From Paracoccus seriniphilus (GTDB lineage: Bacteria; Pseudomonadota; Alphaproteobacteria; Rhodobacterales; Rhodobacteraceae): a DNA stretch of 64,000 nucleotides. Below are positions 34,746 through 44,737 of this stretch, piece by piece. The position numbers and the translations under genes were made by a program. Under the pieces are notes generated by a model. That model did not search any database. It saw only the letters and a list, made by a program, of their open reading frames with translations, and was not told the DNA's origin. The stretch spans positions 310,001 to 374,000 of the forward strand of contig NZ_CP067131.1 in the NCBI RefSeq assembly GCF_028553745.1, written 5' to 3'. Within the stretch, counting starts at the first letter, position 1, and each line of letters begins with the position of its first letter.

Positions 34746-36435
34746 TTGGCACAATCGATCGTTTCATCGACCTGTGAGGGGCCGATCCTTTCATGCGCGC
34801 AAGGACTCAGCCTCTGGGGGGGGCGTCGATCCTGCGACGGGCCGCATCATTGATGCCCATCATCCTCAATATGGATGCAGTCTGGCGGGGCGTATCGTGA
34901 TGATGCCGACAAGCCGAGGGTCCTGCACCGGCAGCGGCGTGTTGCTGGGGCTGACCTTTGCCGGGGCGGCACCGAAGGCGCTGATCTTTCGCGAACCCGA
35001 GGATATCCTGACGCTTGGCGCTCTGGTTGCCTCGCGCCTGTTCGGCCATGACATCGCGGTGCTGCGGTTGTCCGCCGATGAATATGACGCCGTGGCCGGG
35101 CAGGAAAATGCCACGATCTCTGCCATGCGGTTGCGGGCCGGACCACTGAATCTGGCGCTTGATCCTGTCGTCCCGAGCGCATTGCATCTGAACGAGACGG
35201 ATCGTGAGTTCCTGTCCGGTGCCCATGGTGAAGCGGTCCGATTGGCAATGGAGATCATAACCACGATGGCCACCGTTCAGGGGGCTGCAAGCCTGACCGA
35301 TGTGACCCGGGTTCATATCGACGGCTGTATCTATGCCGGCCCGGCTTTTCTGGTCTTTGCACGTCGCATGGCGGATCTGGGCGCGCGGGTGCGGGTGCCT
35401 ACCACGATGAATGCCATTTCGGTCGATCATGCCAATTGGCATGCCCAAGGAGTCGGCGAGGAATTCGGACTGCCGGCAAGCCAGCTTGCCGATGCCTATG
35501 TCGAGATGGGCGCGCATCCGACCTTTACCTGCGCGCCCTACCTGCTGGAGGACAAGCCGGTTCCGGGCGAGGACATCGCATGGGCCGAAAGCAATGCAGT
35601 GATCTATGCCAATTCCGTTCTGGGGGCGCGCAGCATCAAACATGCCGATTTCATGGATCTCTGCATCGCGCTGACCGGACGGGCGCCGCGTGCCGGGGTT
35701 TATCTTGATGAAAACCGTGCGCCGCGCAGGGTCATCGATGTTGCTTTGCCCCGTGATTTCGATGATGCCTTCTGGCCGATGCTGGGCTGGCTGGTCGGTC
35801 AGGCTGCGCCCGACCGAATACCGCTGATCCGCGGGCTGGAGCGAACGACGCCATCCCGTGATGACCTCAAGGCACTCTGCGCCGCCTTTGGCACCACGTC
35901 GGCCTCGCCCATGCTGCATATCGCCGGCATTACGCCCGAGGCCAATCTTCCGCCAACAGCGGATGCCGATCACCTGACCATCGGTGCAGCGGAATTCGCC
36001 CGGCTCTGGGCCGGTTTCAATCAGGGTGCCGCAGCGGTCGATCTGGTTGCGCTTGGCAGCCCGCATTTTTCCGCCGCAGAATCCGCTGCCTTTGCCGATC
36101 TGATGGAGGGCAGAACGGTCCATCCGGATGTCACCACCATCATCACCGTGGGACGCGGAACGCTTGCCAGTATCGCTGAAAATGGCGTGCAGGCACGTTT
36201 GCAAGCGGCTGGTGTGAAGATCCTTCCCGATCTGTGCTGGTGTTCGATTTCGGAACCGGTGTTCCCGCCTTCAGCCCGGGTGTTGATGACCAATTCCGGC
36301 AAATATGCCCATTATGCGCCGGGCCTAAGCAATCGTGCCGTGCGTTTCGGATCACTTGCCCAATGCGCGGAGGCGGCGTGCAGCGGCCAGGCATCATCGG
36401 CTTTGCCCGCCTGGATCGCCCGTTTCTTGGGATGA
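34746..36435 (+). pseudogene. Aconitase X (cis-3-hydroxy-L-proline dehydratase type), frameshifted near the 5' end
   Basis: The small (DUF126) and large (DUF521) domains are fused, as in single-chain AcnX of about 570 residues. Downstream of 34824 the frame reads VDPATGRIIDAHHP, GCSLAGRIVMMPTSRG, then the large domain to the stop at 36435. Upstream, the matching family N-terminus (EGPILSCAQGLSLWGG) lies in another frame that starts at TTG 34746 with AAAGGA 7 bases before it. The two join in a run of eight Gs at 34816-34823; seven would restore one protein. In the downstream frame an ATG at 34726 gives an open but unrelated N-terminus. The enzyme would dehydrate cis-3-hydroxy-L-proline. The frameshift may be a real mutation, a slippery or phase-variable tract, or a sequencing error. 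Confidence 0.82.
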
Positions 36436-36487
36436 GCCTCGCGGCGGCACGCAAAAACGATCCGGGCCGCGACGATTGCGGCGCAGA

Positions 36488-37231
36488 TCAGGACCGTCCT
36501 GCGCCGGTTCCTGCTGCAATGCGGCGCTCCAGCGCGACAAAGCCGTCATGGATCAGCACCGCAAGCGCCCCCACGACCAGACCACCCTGCAGGATGAAGG
36601 CGATATTGTTGGACAGCAGCCCGGCGATGATGACTTCGCCCAAGGTCCGTGCGGCCACGGTCGATCCGATGGTCGCCGTCGAAATCGCGATCACCGTCGA
36701 CAGCCGGATCCCGCCCAGGATGACCGGCATGGCCAAAGGCAGTTCGACCTGTAACAGCCGTTGCCGGTCCGACATGCCCATGCCTCGGGCGGCCTCCTGC
36801 ACCGATGGCGGCAGGTTCGACAGCCCGGTCATGGTATTTTCAAAGATCGGCAGCAGCCCGTAAAGAAACAGGGCAATCAGGGTCGGGCCGTTGCCAAACC
36901 CCATCGCCGGCACCGCCAGGGCCAGCACCGCGATCGGCGGAAAGGTCTGGCCGATATTGGCCAGCGCCCGCGACAGCGGCAGGAATTCGGTCCAGGCCGG
37001 GCGCGTCACCAGAACCGCCAGCCCCACCGCAATGACGGTCGCGGCCGAAACCGCGGCAACCACCAGCGCAAGATGGTTCAGCGCCAGCGACAGCATATCG
37101 GTCTGGGTATAGATGGCGGGCGCACCGCGCGTCGTGAACAGCGCGAAAAAAGGCGCAAAGATTTCCGGCGCGATCAGAAATGCGCTCAGCAGCGCCAGCA
37201 CCAGCAACCTGATGATGAATGCGCCGCTCAT
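36488..37231 (-). CDS. yehW: Betaine/quaternary-amine ABC transporter permease (YehW type)
   Basis: 247 residues, about six membrane helices. The cytoplasmic loop reads LPPSVQEAARGMGMSDRQRL, the EAA-type coupling motif of ProW/OpuCB permeases. The length matches E. coli YehW (243). It is last of four genes in the order binding protein, long permease, ATPase, short permease, the same as yehZYXW. Its ATG overlaps the ATPase stop by 4 bases. It converges with the aconitase X gene. Confidence 0.87.
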   Translation of the reverse strand: MSGAFIIRLLVLALLSAFLIAPEIFAPFFALFTTRGAPAIYTQTDMLSLALNHLALVVAAVSAATVIAVGLAVLVTRPAWTEFLPLSRALANIGQTFPPIAVLALAVPAMGFGNGPTLIALFLYGLLPIFENTMTGLSNLPPSVQEAARGMGMSDRQRLLQVELPLAMPVILGGIRLSTVIAISTATIGSTVAARTLGEVIIAGLLSNNIAFILQGGLVVGALAVLIHDGFVALERRIAAGTGAGRS

Positions 37232-38163
37232 GTCGGTCTTGCCGCCTGCATTTCCAGCACATGCAGGGAAATGCGCCCGATTACGCGATCACCCTCGCGC
37301 ACCGGCGCGGCTGCCCTGCCCGACCACAACAGTTCGGCATAGGCGGCCCGCGCCGAGGAGGCAGAGTCTATCGCCGGGCCATCTGCCGGTCCCGGCTCGA
37401 CCAGATCCCTGATGTCGCGCAGAGCCAGAATGCGGAACGGGCGATCCTCGGCACCGATCAGGGCCTCGACAAAGGGGGTTGCGGGGGCCGCGATGATCTC
37501 TTTGGGTGGGGCATATTGCAGCAGCCGTCCCTGATCCATCACCGCAATATTGTCGCCAAGCGCGATGGCTTCATTCATGTCATGGGTCACCAGCACGATG
37601 GTGGTGCCGACACGACGCTGGATGGCCAGCAGATCGTCCTGGGCCTTGGCCCGGATGATCGGATCCAGCGCGCCAAAGGGTTCATCCATCAGCAGGATAT
37701 TGGGTCGCGCCGCCAGGGCCCGTGCAACGCCGACGCGCTGTTGCTGGCCACCTGACAACTCATGGGGCATCCGGTCGCGGAATTCGGAAGGCTCCAGTCC
37801 AAACATCTCTAGCAACTCATCGACGCGCGCGCCGATCCGGGCCCGATCCCAGCCGAGCAGCCCCGGCACCGTGCCGATATTGCGCGCCACACTGCGATGT
37901 GGAAACAACCCGTGCCCCTGAATGGCATAGCCGATCTTGCGGCGCAGCTCGTGGGGCGGGACACGGCTGGTATCCTGCCCGTCGATCAGAATGCGCCCCG
38001 AACTGGGCTGGACCAGCCGGTTGATCATGCGCAGCAGGGTCGTCTTGCCCGAACCCGAGGTTCCGACGATGGCGGCGATGGTGCCGGAATCGACCGTCAG
38101 CGAAACGCGGTCCACGACCGTATTTTCGTCATAGGCCTTGGTCAGCGACTCAAGCTCGATCAT
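37228..38163 (-). CDS. yehX: Betaine-type ABC transporter ATP-binding protein (YehX/OpuCA type)
   Basis: 311 residues. Walker A GTSGSGKTT (near residues 34-42), LSGGQQQR signature and Walker B ILLMDEPFGALDP are all present, with the switch His in VTHDMNEAI. The C-terminal 70 residues beyond the nucleotide domain lack a clear paired CBS domain, as in YehX (308 residues). ATGA overlaps link it to both neighbouring genes. Confidence 0.9.
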   Translation of the reverse strand: MIELESLTKAYDENTVVDRVSLTVDSGTIAAIVGTSGSGKTTLLRMINRLVQPSSGRILIDGQDTSRVPPHELRRKIGYAIQGHGLFPHRSVARNIGTVPGLLGWDRARIGARVDELLEMFGLEPSEFRDRMPHELSGGQQQRVGVARALAARPNILLMDEPFGALDPIIRAKAQDDLLAIQRRVGTTIVLVTHDMNEAIALGDNIAVMDQGRLLQYAPPKEIIAAPATPFVEALIGAEDRPFRILALRDIRDLVEPGPADGPAIDSASSARAAYAELLWSGRAAAPVREGDRVIGRISLHVLEMQAARPT

Positions 38164-39344
38164 GGGCGTGCGCTCCTTGTTCCCGGGCCTTCACTCAGTT
38201 CAACTGCCGCATCCAGCAGGACGGCAGATGCGGTCGCCAGCAGAACGGTCGGCAATGCACCCAGCAGGATCAGATCGGTCGCGGTCTGTCCCATCCCCTG
38301 AAAGACGAAGACTCCGAAACCTCCGCCTCCGATCAGTCCGGCAATCGTGGCAAGACCTATATTCTGCACCAGCACGATACGAATACCGGTCAGGATCACA
38401 GGGAAGGCCAGCGGTGCCTCGACCGAAGACAATGTCTGCCACCGCGTCATGCCCATGCCGAATGCGGCCTCGCGCAGCCGCGCCGGGACATTTTCCAGCC
38501 CCAACAGCGTGTTGGACACGACCGGCAGCAATGAGTAGGCAAACAGGGCGACCAGTGCGGGTGCGGCCCCGATGCCGGAAATTCCACTGGCCGCCGCGCC
38601 GGGGATATTGGCCGCGAGCCATGCCAGCGGCGCGATCAGCAACCCGAAGACGGCGATCGAAGGGATGGTCTGCACAATGTTCAGCAGGTTCAGCACCGTT
38701 GCTCTTACGCGCGGCAGGCGAAAGCAGACGATGCCCAGTGGCACGCCGACAACAACCGCCGCCAGCAGCGAGCCGAAGGCCAGCATCAAATGCCGCTGCG
38801 CCTCGCGCCAGAAGGTGGCAGCGCGCACATCGTATTCCTTCATCACGGACAGGGCATCCCACTGGCCGGACCCAAGCAGGGCCACCAATGCCGCCGCGGT
38901 CAGAAACACGCCGAAAATCCGCCAGACAGGCAGCAAATTCAATCGCGTCAGCGCATCTGCTACCGCAAGTGACAGCCCGAACAACAGCACCCAGAACCCA
39001 CTGGCAGGCGAGACACGGGCCAGATCATTGTCCGCAGGGGTCAGATGGTTACCTGCCTGCCCCATCAGGATCAGCAGAGCCGCCAAGGCGCCAAGGCTGC
39101 TGACCAGACGCAGAGATCGGGACCGCAACAACAAGCCGCCAATGACAGCCACGCACAAGGCCGCCAGCAGCAAACCGGACTGCGCGACAGGAAGGGCCTG
39201 CCAGAAGGCCACCCCCTCGCCCTGCACGATGCGGTTGGCGCGCAGGGACGCGAATGGCAGCAAAGCCCCCACAGCGATGATTGCACCGATCAGGGTGCCA
39301 AGCCTGTCCAGACGGCCACCCGTCGCCATGAGGTCATCCGCCAT
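38160..39344 (-). CDS. yehY: Betaine-type ABC transporter permease with N-terminal extension (YehY type)
   Basis: 394 residues, far longer than ordinary ProW-like permeases but close to YehY (385). The first 180 residues add about four or five extra helices. The conserved permease domain follows (IVQTIPSIAVFGLLIAPLAW near residue 235; LREAAFGMGMTRWQTL as coupling loop). The length match and gene order are the main reasons for calling this the OsmF/Yeh system rather than a ProU or OpuA system. Confidence 0.87.
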   Translation of the reverse strand: MADDLMATGGRLDRLGTLIGAIIAVGALLPFASLRANRIVQGEGVAFWQALPVAQSGLLLAALCVAVIGGLLLRSRSLRLVSSLGALAALLILMGQAGNHLTPADNDLARVSPASGFWVLLFGLSLAVADALTRLNLLPVWRIFGVFLTAAALVALLGSGQWDALSVMKEYDVRAATFWREAQRHLMLAFGSLLAAVVVGVPLGIVCFRLPRVRATVLNLLNIVQTIPSIAVFGLLIAPLAWLAANIPGAAASGISGIGAAPALVALFAYSLLPVVSNTLLGLENVPARLREAAFGMGMTRWQTLSSVEAPLAFPVILTGIRIVLVQNIGLATIAGLIGGGGFGVFVFQGMGQTATDLILLGALPTVLLATASAVLLDAAVELSEGPGTRSARP

Positions 39345-39359
39345 TCGACAATCGCCGGA

Positions 39360-40271
39360 TCAGTCCAGCAGCCCGGCGGATGACATGAAGTCACTGACCA
39401 CCGCATCGGTCGGCTCACCGTTGATCTGCACCCGCGCGTTCAATTCCTGCAATGTTTCCAGATCAAGCCGGGAAAAAACCGGGGCCAGAAGCTCGGCAAT
39501 CTCGGGGTGGGCTTCCAGAACTTCGCCGCGAACCAGCGGAGCGGGCTGATATAGGGGCTGCACATTCTTGTCATCCTCCATCACCACCAGACCGGATGGG
39601 CTGATGCCGCCATCGGTGCCATAGACCATGGCGGCATTGACGCCGCTGGTGCCGCGTGCGGCTGCGGCTATGGTTGCCGCCGTATCGCCGCCCGACAGGA
39701 TTACCAGCTGATCGGACGACAGTTCGAATTCGTATGTGTCCTGAAAGGACGGCAGCGCCGCCGCCGAATTCACGAATTCGGCCGAGGCCGCCAGTTTGAC
39801 CTCGCCCCCGGATTCGATGAAGGCACCAAGATCGCTCATGCTGACCAGATCATGTTCGCCCGCAACATCGCCACGCAGGGCAATCGCCCAGGTGTTGTTG
39901 GCTGGGGCCGGCGGCAGCCAGACAATATCATTGGCCGAAAGATCCAGCTCTGCGGCGCGGGCATAGCTGGCCTCGGGGTCTTTCCAGACCGGGCTTTCGG
40001 CTTCGTTGAAAAAGAAGGCCGCATTGCCGGTATATTCGGGATAGATGTCGATTTCTCCTGCGGTGATCGCCTCGCGCAGGATCGGTGTGCCTCCCAGTTG
40101 CAAACGGTTTTCGGTTTCGATCCCGCCAGCATTAAGGGCCTTGACGATCATCGTCCCCAGAATGCCGCCCTCGGTGTCTATCTTGGAGGAGACCACGACC
40201 TGCGCCGATGCCATCCCCGAGCCAAGCGCAAGGCCAGCCACAACAAGCGACATGTATTTCCGAAATTTCAT
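39360..40271 (-). CDS. osmF: Betaine-type ABC transporter substrate-binding protein (OsmF/YehZ type)
   Basis: 303 residues from ATG 40271, with GGGAAA about 6 bases upstream; an in-frame TTG 21 bases earlier is unlikely. The signal peptide MKFRKYMSLVVAGLALGSGM ends in ASA before QVVVSS. The mature part shows SKIDTEGGILGTMIVKAL, EIDIYPEYTGNAAFFF and a C-terminal ETLQELNARV, as in OpuAC/OsmF proteins that bind glycine betaine and related compounds. Next to a hydroxyproline module, a proline-derived betaine is a reasonable guess. Confidence 0.87.
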   Translation of the reverse strand: MKFRKYMSLVVAGLALGSGMASAQVVVSSKIDTEGGILGTMIVKALNAGGIETENRLQLGGTPILREAITAGEIDIYPEYTGNAAFFFNEAESPVWKDPEASYARAAELDLSANDIVWLPPAPANNTWAIALRGDVAGEHDLVSMSDLGAFIESGGEVKLAASAEFVNSAAALPSFQDTYEFELSSDQLVILSGGDTAATIAAAARGTSGVNAAMVYGTDGGISPSGLVVMEDDKNVQPLYQPAPLVRGEVLEAHPEIAELLAPVFSRLDLETLQELNARVQINGEPTDAVVSDFMSSAGLLD

Positions 40272-40290
40272 ATCCGATTTCCCGTTTCGC

Positions 40291-40313
40291 AAAAATTCTG
40301 GGCGTGGCCCCCA
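40291..40313 (-). terminator. Probable terminator of the sitABCD operon
   Basis: On the minus strand a hairpin with TGGGGGC/GCCCA arms (40299-40313) is followed by GAATTTTT (40291-40298). It lies about 70 bases past the sitD stop and just before the osmF start, separating the two minus-strand operons. Confidence 0.55.
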
Positions 40314-40379
40314 ACACGATTCCCGCCATTATGTTCCGCAGAAATCCGAGGCGACAGGGGAAAACCCGCTACAGTTCAC

Positions 40380-41210
40380 TCAAATTGACACGCTGCTTTG
40401 CCGAAAGAGGGTCTTGCGCAGGAAAGCCAGAATGAAAATGGCCGTCAGGATCAGGATGATCGTCGGAGCCGGGGCGCTGTCGAGAAAGAAGCTGAGATAG
40501 ACCCCGCCCAGCATTGCCCCAAGGCACACGAGGACCGCCACGACCAGCATCGCACCAAAGCTGCGCACCAGCAGGAAGGCAATCGCACCCGGCGCAATCA
40601 ACAGGCCTACGGCAAGGATCAGCCCGGTCGCAGTCAGTGTCGCCACAATCGTCAGCGACAGCAAGGTCAGCAAGCCATAATGCAGCAGATTGACCGGCAA
40701 CCCCGAAGCCCGTGCCTGAGCGGGATCAAAGGCGTGCAGCATCAGATCCTTCCATTTCAGCAGCAGCGCAGCCGAGACGAAGCCACCGATCAGCCCTGCG
40801 GTCCACAGATCGACTGGCTCGACCCCCAGCATATTGCCAAACAGGATGTGATCCAGATGCACATCCGAGGAAATCGAGGTGTAAAGCACGATCCCCAGAC
40901 CGAACATGCCTGAAAACACCACGCCCATCACGGTATCCTGTTTGACGCGGCTGTTGTCGGACAGATAGCCGGTTGTCAGGGCCGTCACCATACCGGCCCC
41001 GAACGCGCCGATGATCAGCGGGAAACCAAGGATATAGGCCAGCACGATCCCCGGCAGAACCGCATGGCTGATGGCATCCCCCATCAGCGCCCAGCCCTTC
41101 AACACAAGAAAGCAGGACAGCAAGGCCGTCGGCACCGCCACCAAGGCCGAAATCAGCAGGGCATCCTGCATGAAGGCGAATTGCATCGGCAGCCACAATT
41201 CCTCCCACAT
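40380..41210 (-). CDS. sitD: Manganese/iron ABC transporter permease SitD
   Basis: 276 residues, seven to eight membrane helices of the ABC-3 family. It starts with [20 protein letters not shown] and has the conserved LKGWALMGDAISHAVLPGIV near residue 40, a family hallmark also found in the neighbouring SitC. SitC and SitD form a heterodimeric channel for Mn2+ or Fe2+. Its first base overlaps the last base of sitC. Confidence 0.9.
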   Translation of the reverse strand: MWEELWLPMQFAFMQDALLISALVAVPTALLSCFLVLKGWALMGDAISHAVLPGIVLAYILGFPLIIGAFGAGMVTALTTGYLSDNSRVKQDTVMGVVFSGMFGLGIVLYTSISSDVHLDHILFGNMLGVEPVDLWTAGLIGGFVSAALLLKWKDLMLHAFDPAQARASGLPVNLLHYGLLTLLSLTIVATLTATGLILAVGLLIAPGAIAFLLVRSFGAMLVVAVLVCLGAMLGGVYLSFFLDSAPAPTIILILTAIFILAFLRKTLFRQSSVSI

Positions 41211-42073
41211 CAGATCATCTCCTTGTCGTGCAGGGCTGCGGCGGCCTTGGCCCTTGCCGCCAAAAGGCCGTGCTTGGGGGCAAGGACAAAGACCGTCAGG
41301 AAGATAAGGGTTTGCAGACAGACAATGATGCCGCCGGTGGCCCCGTTCAGGAAATAGCTGAGATAGGCCCCCAGAAAGCTGGTCGCTGCGCCGATCACCA
41401 CCGACAGGGCGATCAGGCGGGGAAAGCGATCACACAGCAGATAGGCCGTCGCGCCGGGCGTCACCACCATGGCGATGACCAGGAAGGCACCCACCGTCTG
41501 CATGGCGGCCACCACGCAGGCAGAGAGCAGAATGAAGAACACCGCCTTCAAAAGCGCCGGGCGCAGGCCGATTGATCGGGCGTGGTTTTCATCAAAGAAG
41601 ACCACCATCAGATCTTTCCATTTCAGCAAGAGCACCGCCAGCGACACAAAGCCGATGATGGCCAGTTGCAAGGTATCCTCGGGGGTAATGGCCAGAATGT
41701 TTCCCATGGTGATGGTCTGCACCGAAATCGCCATGGGATTGATCGAGACCATGAACAGGCCAAGTCCGAAGAAGGACGTGAAGATCAGGCCGATCACCAC
41801 GTCGACCTTCAGACCCGAGCGGTCCGACAGGAACAACATTGCCGCTGCGGCCAGCCCGCCCGACAGGAATGCGCCCAAGGCAAAGGGAAGGCCCAGCATA
41901 TAGGCGCCCGCCACGCCGGGAACGACCGAATGGGACAGGGCATCACCGATCAGGGACCAGCCCTTCAGCATCAGATAAGATGACAGAAAGGCGCAGACTG
42001 CCCCGACAAGGGCCGAGACCCACATCGCATTGGTCATATATCCATAGGAAAATGGCTCCAGCAGGATGTTCAT
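41210..42073 (-). CDS. sitC: Manganese/iron ABC transporter permease SitC
   Basis: 287 residues. The hallmark [20 protein letters not shown] lies near residue 36. The length and the tight overlaps with sitB (ATGA at 42070-42073) and sitD show one operon. It is a zinc, manganese or iron channel subunit; manganese is favoured by the Mur-like regulator next door. Confidence 0.9.
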   Translation of the reverse strand: MNILLEPFSYGYMTNAMWVSALVGAVCAFLSSYLMLKGWSLIGDALSHSVVPGVAGAYMLGLPFALGAFLSGGLAAAAMLFLSDRSGLKVDVVIGLIFTSFFGLGLFMVSINPMAISVQTITMGNILAITPEDTLQLAIIGFVSLAVLLLKWKDLMVVFFDENHARSIGLRPALLKAVFFILLSACVVAAMQTVGAFLVIAMVVTPGATAYLLCDRFPRLIALSVVIGAATSFLGAYLSYFLNGATGGIIVCLQTLIFLTVFVLAPKHGLLAARAKAAAALHDKEMI

Positions 42074-42978
42074 GATTCACGATCCTCGCGCGTATGTGTC
42101 CGGTCGCCATATTGGACCAGCGGACGTTCATCATCCGAGATGATGGTCACGTGACGCGGATCGGCATCGTCGTGCAGCGTATCGCCGCCCAACGTGAAGT
42201 GGCGCAGGACACCGCCGAAAGCGGCCTCGAGATTGTGGCGTGTAAAGGTGGTTTCGGTGGGGCCATAGGCCAGCACCGTGCCCTTGACCAGAACCACCCG
42301 GTCGCAGAATTCGGGGACCGAGCCAAGATTGTGGGTCGAGACCAGCATCACCCGCCCCTCGGCACGCAACTCGCCAAGCAGGGCAATGATCTGTTCCTCG
42401 GTTTTCACGTCAACGCCGGTAAAGGGTTCGTCGAGCAGGATCACCTTCCCTTCCTGCGCCAGCGCGCGGGCCAGAAAGACCCGCTTTTTCTGTCCGCCGG
42501 ACAGTTCGCCGATCTGGCGATGTCGGAAATCCTGCATGTTGACGCGGGTCAGCGCCTCATCGACGGCCTGATGGTCAACCCGCGAGGGGCGGCGCAGCAT
42601 TCCCATGTGGCCGTATCGGCCCATCATCACCACATCTTCGACCAGCACCGGAAAAGACCAGTCGACTTCCTCCGCCTGGGGCACATAGGCCACCAGATTT
42701 TTCCGCAGGGCCTGGGGAATGCTCATCCCTAGCAGGCTGATCTCGCCGCCCGCAACCCGGACGAAACCCATCATCGCCTTGAATAACGTCGATTTCCCCG
42801 CGCCATTGACTCCGACAAGGGCCGTCACGGTGCCGCGCGGGATCTCGAAACTGGCGTGGCGCAGCGCGGTGTGGCCATTGCGATAGGTCACCGTCACGTC
42901 TCTTGCACTGATGCCTGGGGATGGATCTCGGGAAGTCGGGGTCGGATCATCTTGCATCAGGGTGCTCTCTTGCTGCAT
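42070..42978 (-). CDS. sitB: Manganese/iron ABC transporter ATP-binding protein SitB
   Basis: 302 residues. Walker [10 protein letters not shown] (near residues 57-65), signature LSGGQKKR and Walker [13 protein letters not shown] are present. The start is uncertain: ATG 42978 has no Shine-Dalgarno, whereas ATG 42957 is preceded by AGAGAG about 9 bases upstream. The C-terminal about 40 residues beyond the ATPase domain are His/Asp-rich (HDDADPRH) and could bind metal. Confidence 0.9.
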   Translation of the reverse strand: MQQESTLMQDDPTPTSRDPSPGISARDVTVTYRNGHTALRHASFEIPRGTVTALVGVNGAGKSTLFKAMMGFVRVAGGEISLLGMSIPQALRKNLVAYVPQAEEVDWSFPVLVEDVVMMGRYGHMGMLRRPSRVDHQAVDEALTRVNMQDFRHRQIGELSGGQKKRVFLARALAQEGKVILLDEPFTGVDVKTEEQIIALLGELRAEGRVMLVSTHNLGSVPEFCDRVVLVKGTVLAYGPTETTFTRHNLEAAFGGVLRHFTLGGDTLHDDADPRHVTIISDDERPLVQYGDRTHTREDRES

Positions 42979-43004
42979 TGGCGTTTCTATTGGGGATGGA
43001 TCGC

Positions 43005-43922
43005 TCAGTTGTCGGCTTGTTCGGCCAAGCCCTCGACCAGACCATCGGCGATGGTCGAAGAGGTGACCCTCAGCAGGTCAAGATAGGTCGGCACGGGCCC
43101 GTCGGGTTCAGACAGGCTGTCGACATAGAGATCGCCTCCGAAATGTGCGCCTGTCTCGCGGGCGATCTGTCGGGCGGGGCTGCTGTTGACCGTGCTTTCA
43201 CAAAAGACCACGGGAATCCTGTTCTTGCGAACGCCGTCGATTACCGCGCGGACCTGTTGGGGCGTGCCCATCTGATCGGCATTGATCGGCCAGAGATAAA
43301 GTTCCTTCATGTCGAAATCGCGGGCCAGATAGCTGAAGGCACCTTCGCAGGTGACCAGCCAGCGCTGATCCTCGGGCACCTGGGCAATCTGTTCGCGCAG
43401 CGGTTCCAGCGTGGCGCGCAGCTCTTCCTTGTAGGCAGCGGCATTGCGTTCATATACCTCGGCGTTGTCAGGGTCGTGCTCGCGAAATGCCGCGGCGATA
43501 TTTTCGATGTAAACCAGGGCGTTATCAAGACCCATCCAGGCATGAGGATTTGCCTTTCCCTCATAGCTGCCCGAAGTGATCGAAATGGGCTCGATCCCCT
43601 CGCTCAGCGTCACCGAGGGAACATCGCGCATATTGCGCAGGAATTGCTCGAACCAGCGTTCAAGGTTCAGGCCGTTCCACAGGATCAGATCGGCACCCTG
43701 TGCACGGACGATGTCACGCGGCGTGGGCTCATAGCCGTGAATTTCGGCGCCCGGCTTCGTGATCGACACGACATCGGCCGCATCCCCCGCCACGTTTTGC
43801 GCCATATCGGCAAGCACCGTGAAGGTGGTCACAACCTTCATGCGGTCGTCGGCCCATGCCGTGCTGGCGCTGATTGCCAGAACCGCCGCAGCAACGGCCA
43901 GCTGAATTCTTGTCGTGGTCAT
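43005..43922 (-). CDS. sitA: Manganese/iron-binding periplasmic protein SitA
   Basis: 305 residues from ATG 43922; 23 further in-frame codons upstream are unlikely. The signal peptide ([20 protein letters not shown]) ends at TAWA before DDRM. It is a cluster A-I metal-binding protein: EIHGYEPTP and NPHAWMG contain the two His ligands, and the Glu and Asp ligands lie near VTCEGAF and the C-terminal [11 protein letters not shown]. It is the first gene of the sit operon, divergent from the Fur-family regulator. Confidence 0.92.
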   Translation of the reverse strand: MTTTRIQLAVAAAVLAISASTAWADDRMKVVTTFTVLADMAQNVAGDAADVVSITKPGAEIHGYEPTPRDIVRAQGADLILWNGLNLERWFEQFLRNMRDVPSVTLSEGIEPISITSGSYEGKANPHAWMGLDNALVYIENIAAAFREHDPDNAEVYERNAAAYKEELRATLEPLREQIAQVPEDQRWLVTCEGAFSYLARDFDMKELYLWPINADQMGTPQQVRAVIDGVRKNRIPVVFCESTVNSSPARQIARETGAHFGGDLYVDSLSEPDGPVPTYLDLLRVTSSTIADGLVEGLAEQADN

Positions 43923-43964
43923 GATGATCGCCCTGTCCGTGTCCTGCCTGTTTGCATTCTGTCG

Positions 43965-44020
43965 TTGCATGTAAATGCAACTCATTCGCAATAGTCAAGC
44001 GTAATGAGACACATTCGCAT
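43965..44020. promoter_or_regulatory. Mur/Fur-type box region between sitA and the regulator
   Basis: TTGCAT (43965-43970) and ATGCAA (43975-43980) form a perfect inverted repeat with spacer GTAA. The octamer CATTCGCA occurs at 43983-43990 and again at 44012-44019. The TTGCAT-type arms resemble alphaproteobacterial Mur/Fur boxes. The sites lie 43-97 bases upstream of sitA and 60-115 bases upstream of the regulator, so both could be repressed. Confidence 0.6.
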
Positions 44021-44079
44021 TTTGTTGTCGTTGTCGCCGCTTCGCGCTATCTGAAGGAAAGACGACGGAAGGAAATGCG

Positions 44080-44499
44080 ATGGCCGCTGAAATCAACGAC
44101 CTGACACAGGCGCTGCGGGATGCAGGGCTTCGCGCGACGCAACAGCGAATGACCTTGCTGTCGGTGCTGATGAAATCCGCCGATCATCCGAACGCGGATG
44201 AACTGTTCGTGCGCACGCGGGCGATTGATGATTCCGTATCGCTGGCGACCGTGTATCGCACGCTGTCCGCATTGGAAGAGGCCGGGCTGATCCGCCGCCT
44301 CAGCTTCGAGAATGAATCGGCGCGCTATGAAATCACCCCGACGGCAGATCATGACCATCTGATCGATGTCGACAGCGGTGATGTGATCGAATTGGCCAGC
44401 GATGAAATCAACCGCCTGCGCGAGGAGTTGGTCCGGCGCATGGGCTATGAGATTGTCAGCCATCACACCGTCATCCGCGCCCGCAAGATTGACGGGTGA
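44080..44499 (+). CDS. Fur-family metal regulator, probably Mur (manganese uptake regulator)
   Basis: 139 residues. The DNA-binding part is at residues 1-80 (LRDAGLRATQQRMTLLSVLM, then SVSLATVYRTLSALEEAGLI). The metal site reads ADHDHLIDVDSGDVIEL, and the C-terminus lacks the CxxC pairs of classical Fur. This is the Fur/Mur pattern of alphaproteobacteria, not the HHH pattern of Irr nor Zur. Gene order with sitABCD supports manganese sensing. Confidence 0.87.
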   Translation: MAAEINDLTQALRDAGLRATQQRMTLLSVLMKSADHPNADELFVRTRAIDDSVSLATVYRTLSALEEAGLIRRLSFENESARYEITPTADHDHLIDVDSGDVIELASDEINRLREELVRRMGYEIVSHHTVIRARKIDG

Positions 44500-44737
44500 T
44501 TCCTGACCCGATGGCGGCTGACTTTACATTTGTATTGATTGCACATCCATTGTATCAAGCTCGCGTTCCGGCAAAGGCTTTCATGCTGCACGTCGGAAGG
44601 GCGATCAGCCGGGAGGGGGAACCATGGCAGCCGTGCCGTCACGTGTGGGCATCCGAAACTGCCATGACTGACCGGGGAACGAATATCACGGCGCGCCCGA
44701 TCGGGTGGCGCGACACTGACATTCCCGACAGGAGGAC
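44500..44737. promoter_or_regulatory. Promoter region of the ribitol-type operon
   Basis: 238 bases with no supported gene. It contains TTGTATTGA and TTGTATCAA (about 44530-44560) as spaced near-repeats, a possible regulator site. AGGAGG just before 44738 is a strong ribosome binding site. No regulator gene for this operon is adjacent. Confidence 0.4.

Noticed and set aside
34726..34823. ATG at 34726 as the true start of aconitase X
   Set aside because: It is in frame with the large part, but the first 30 residues do not resemble the family, whereas the other frame does up to the G8 tract.
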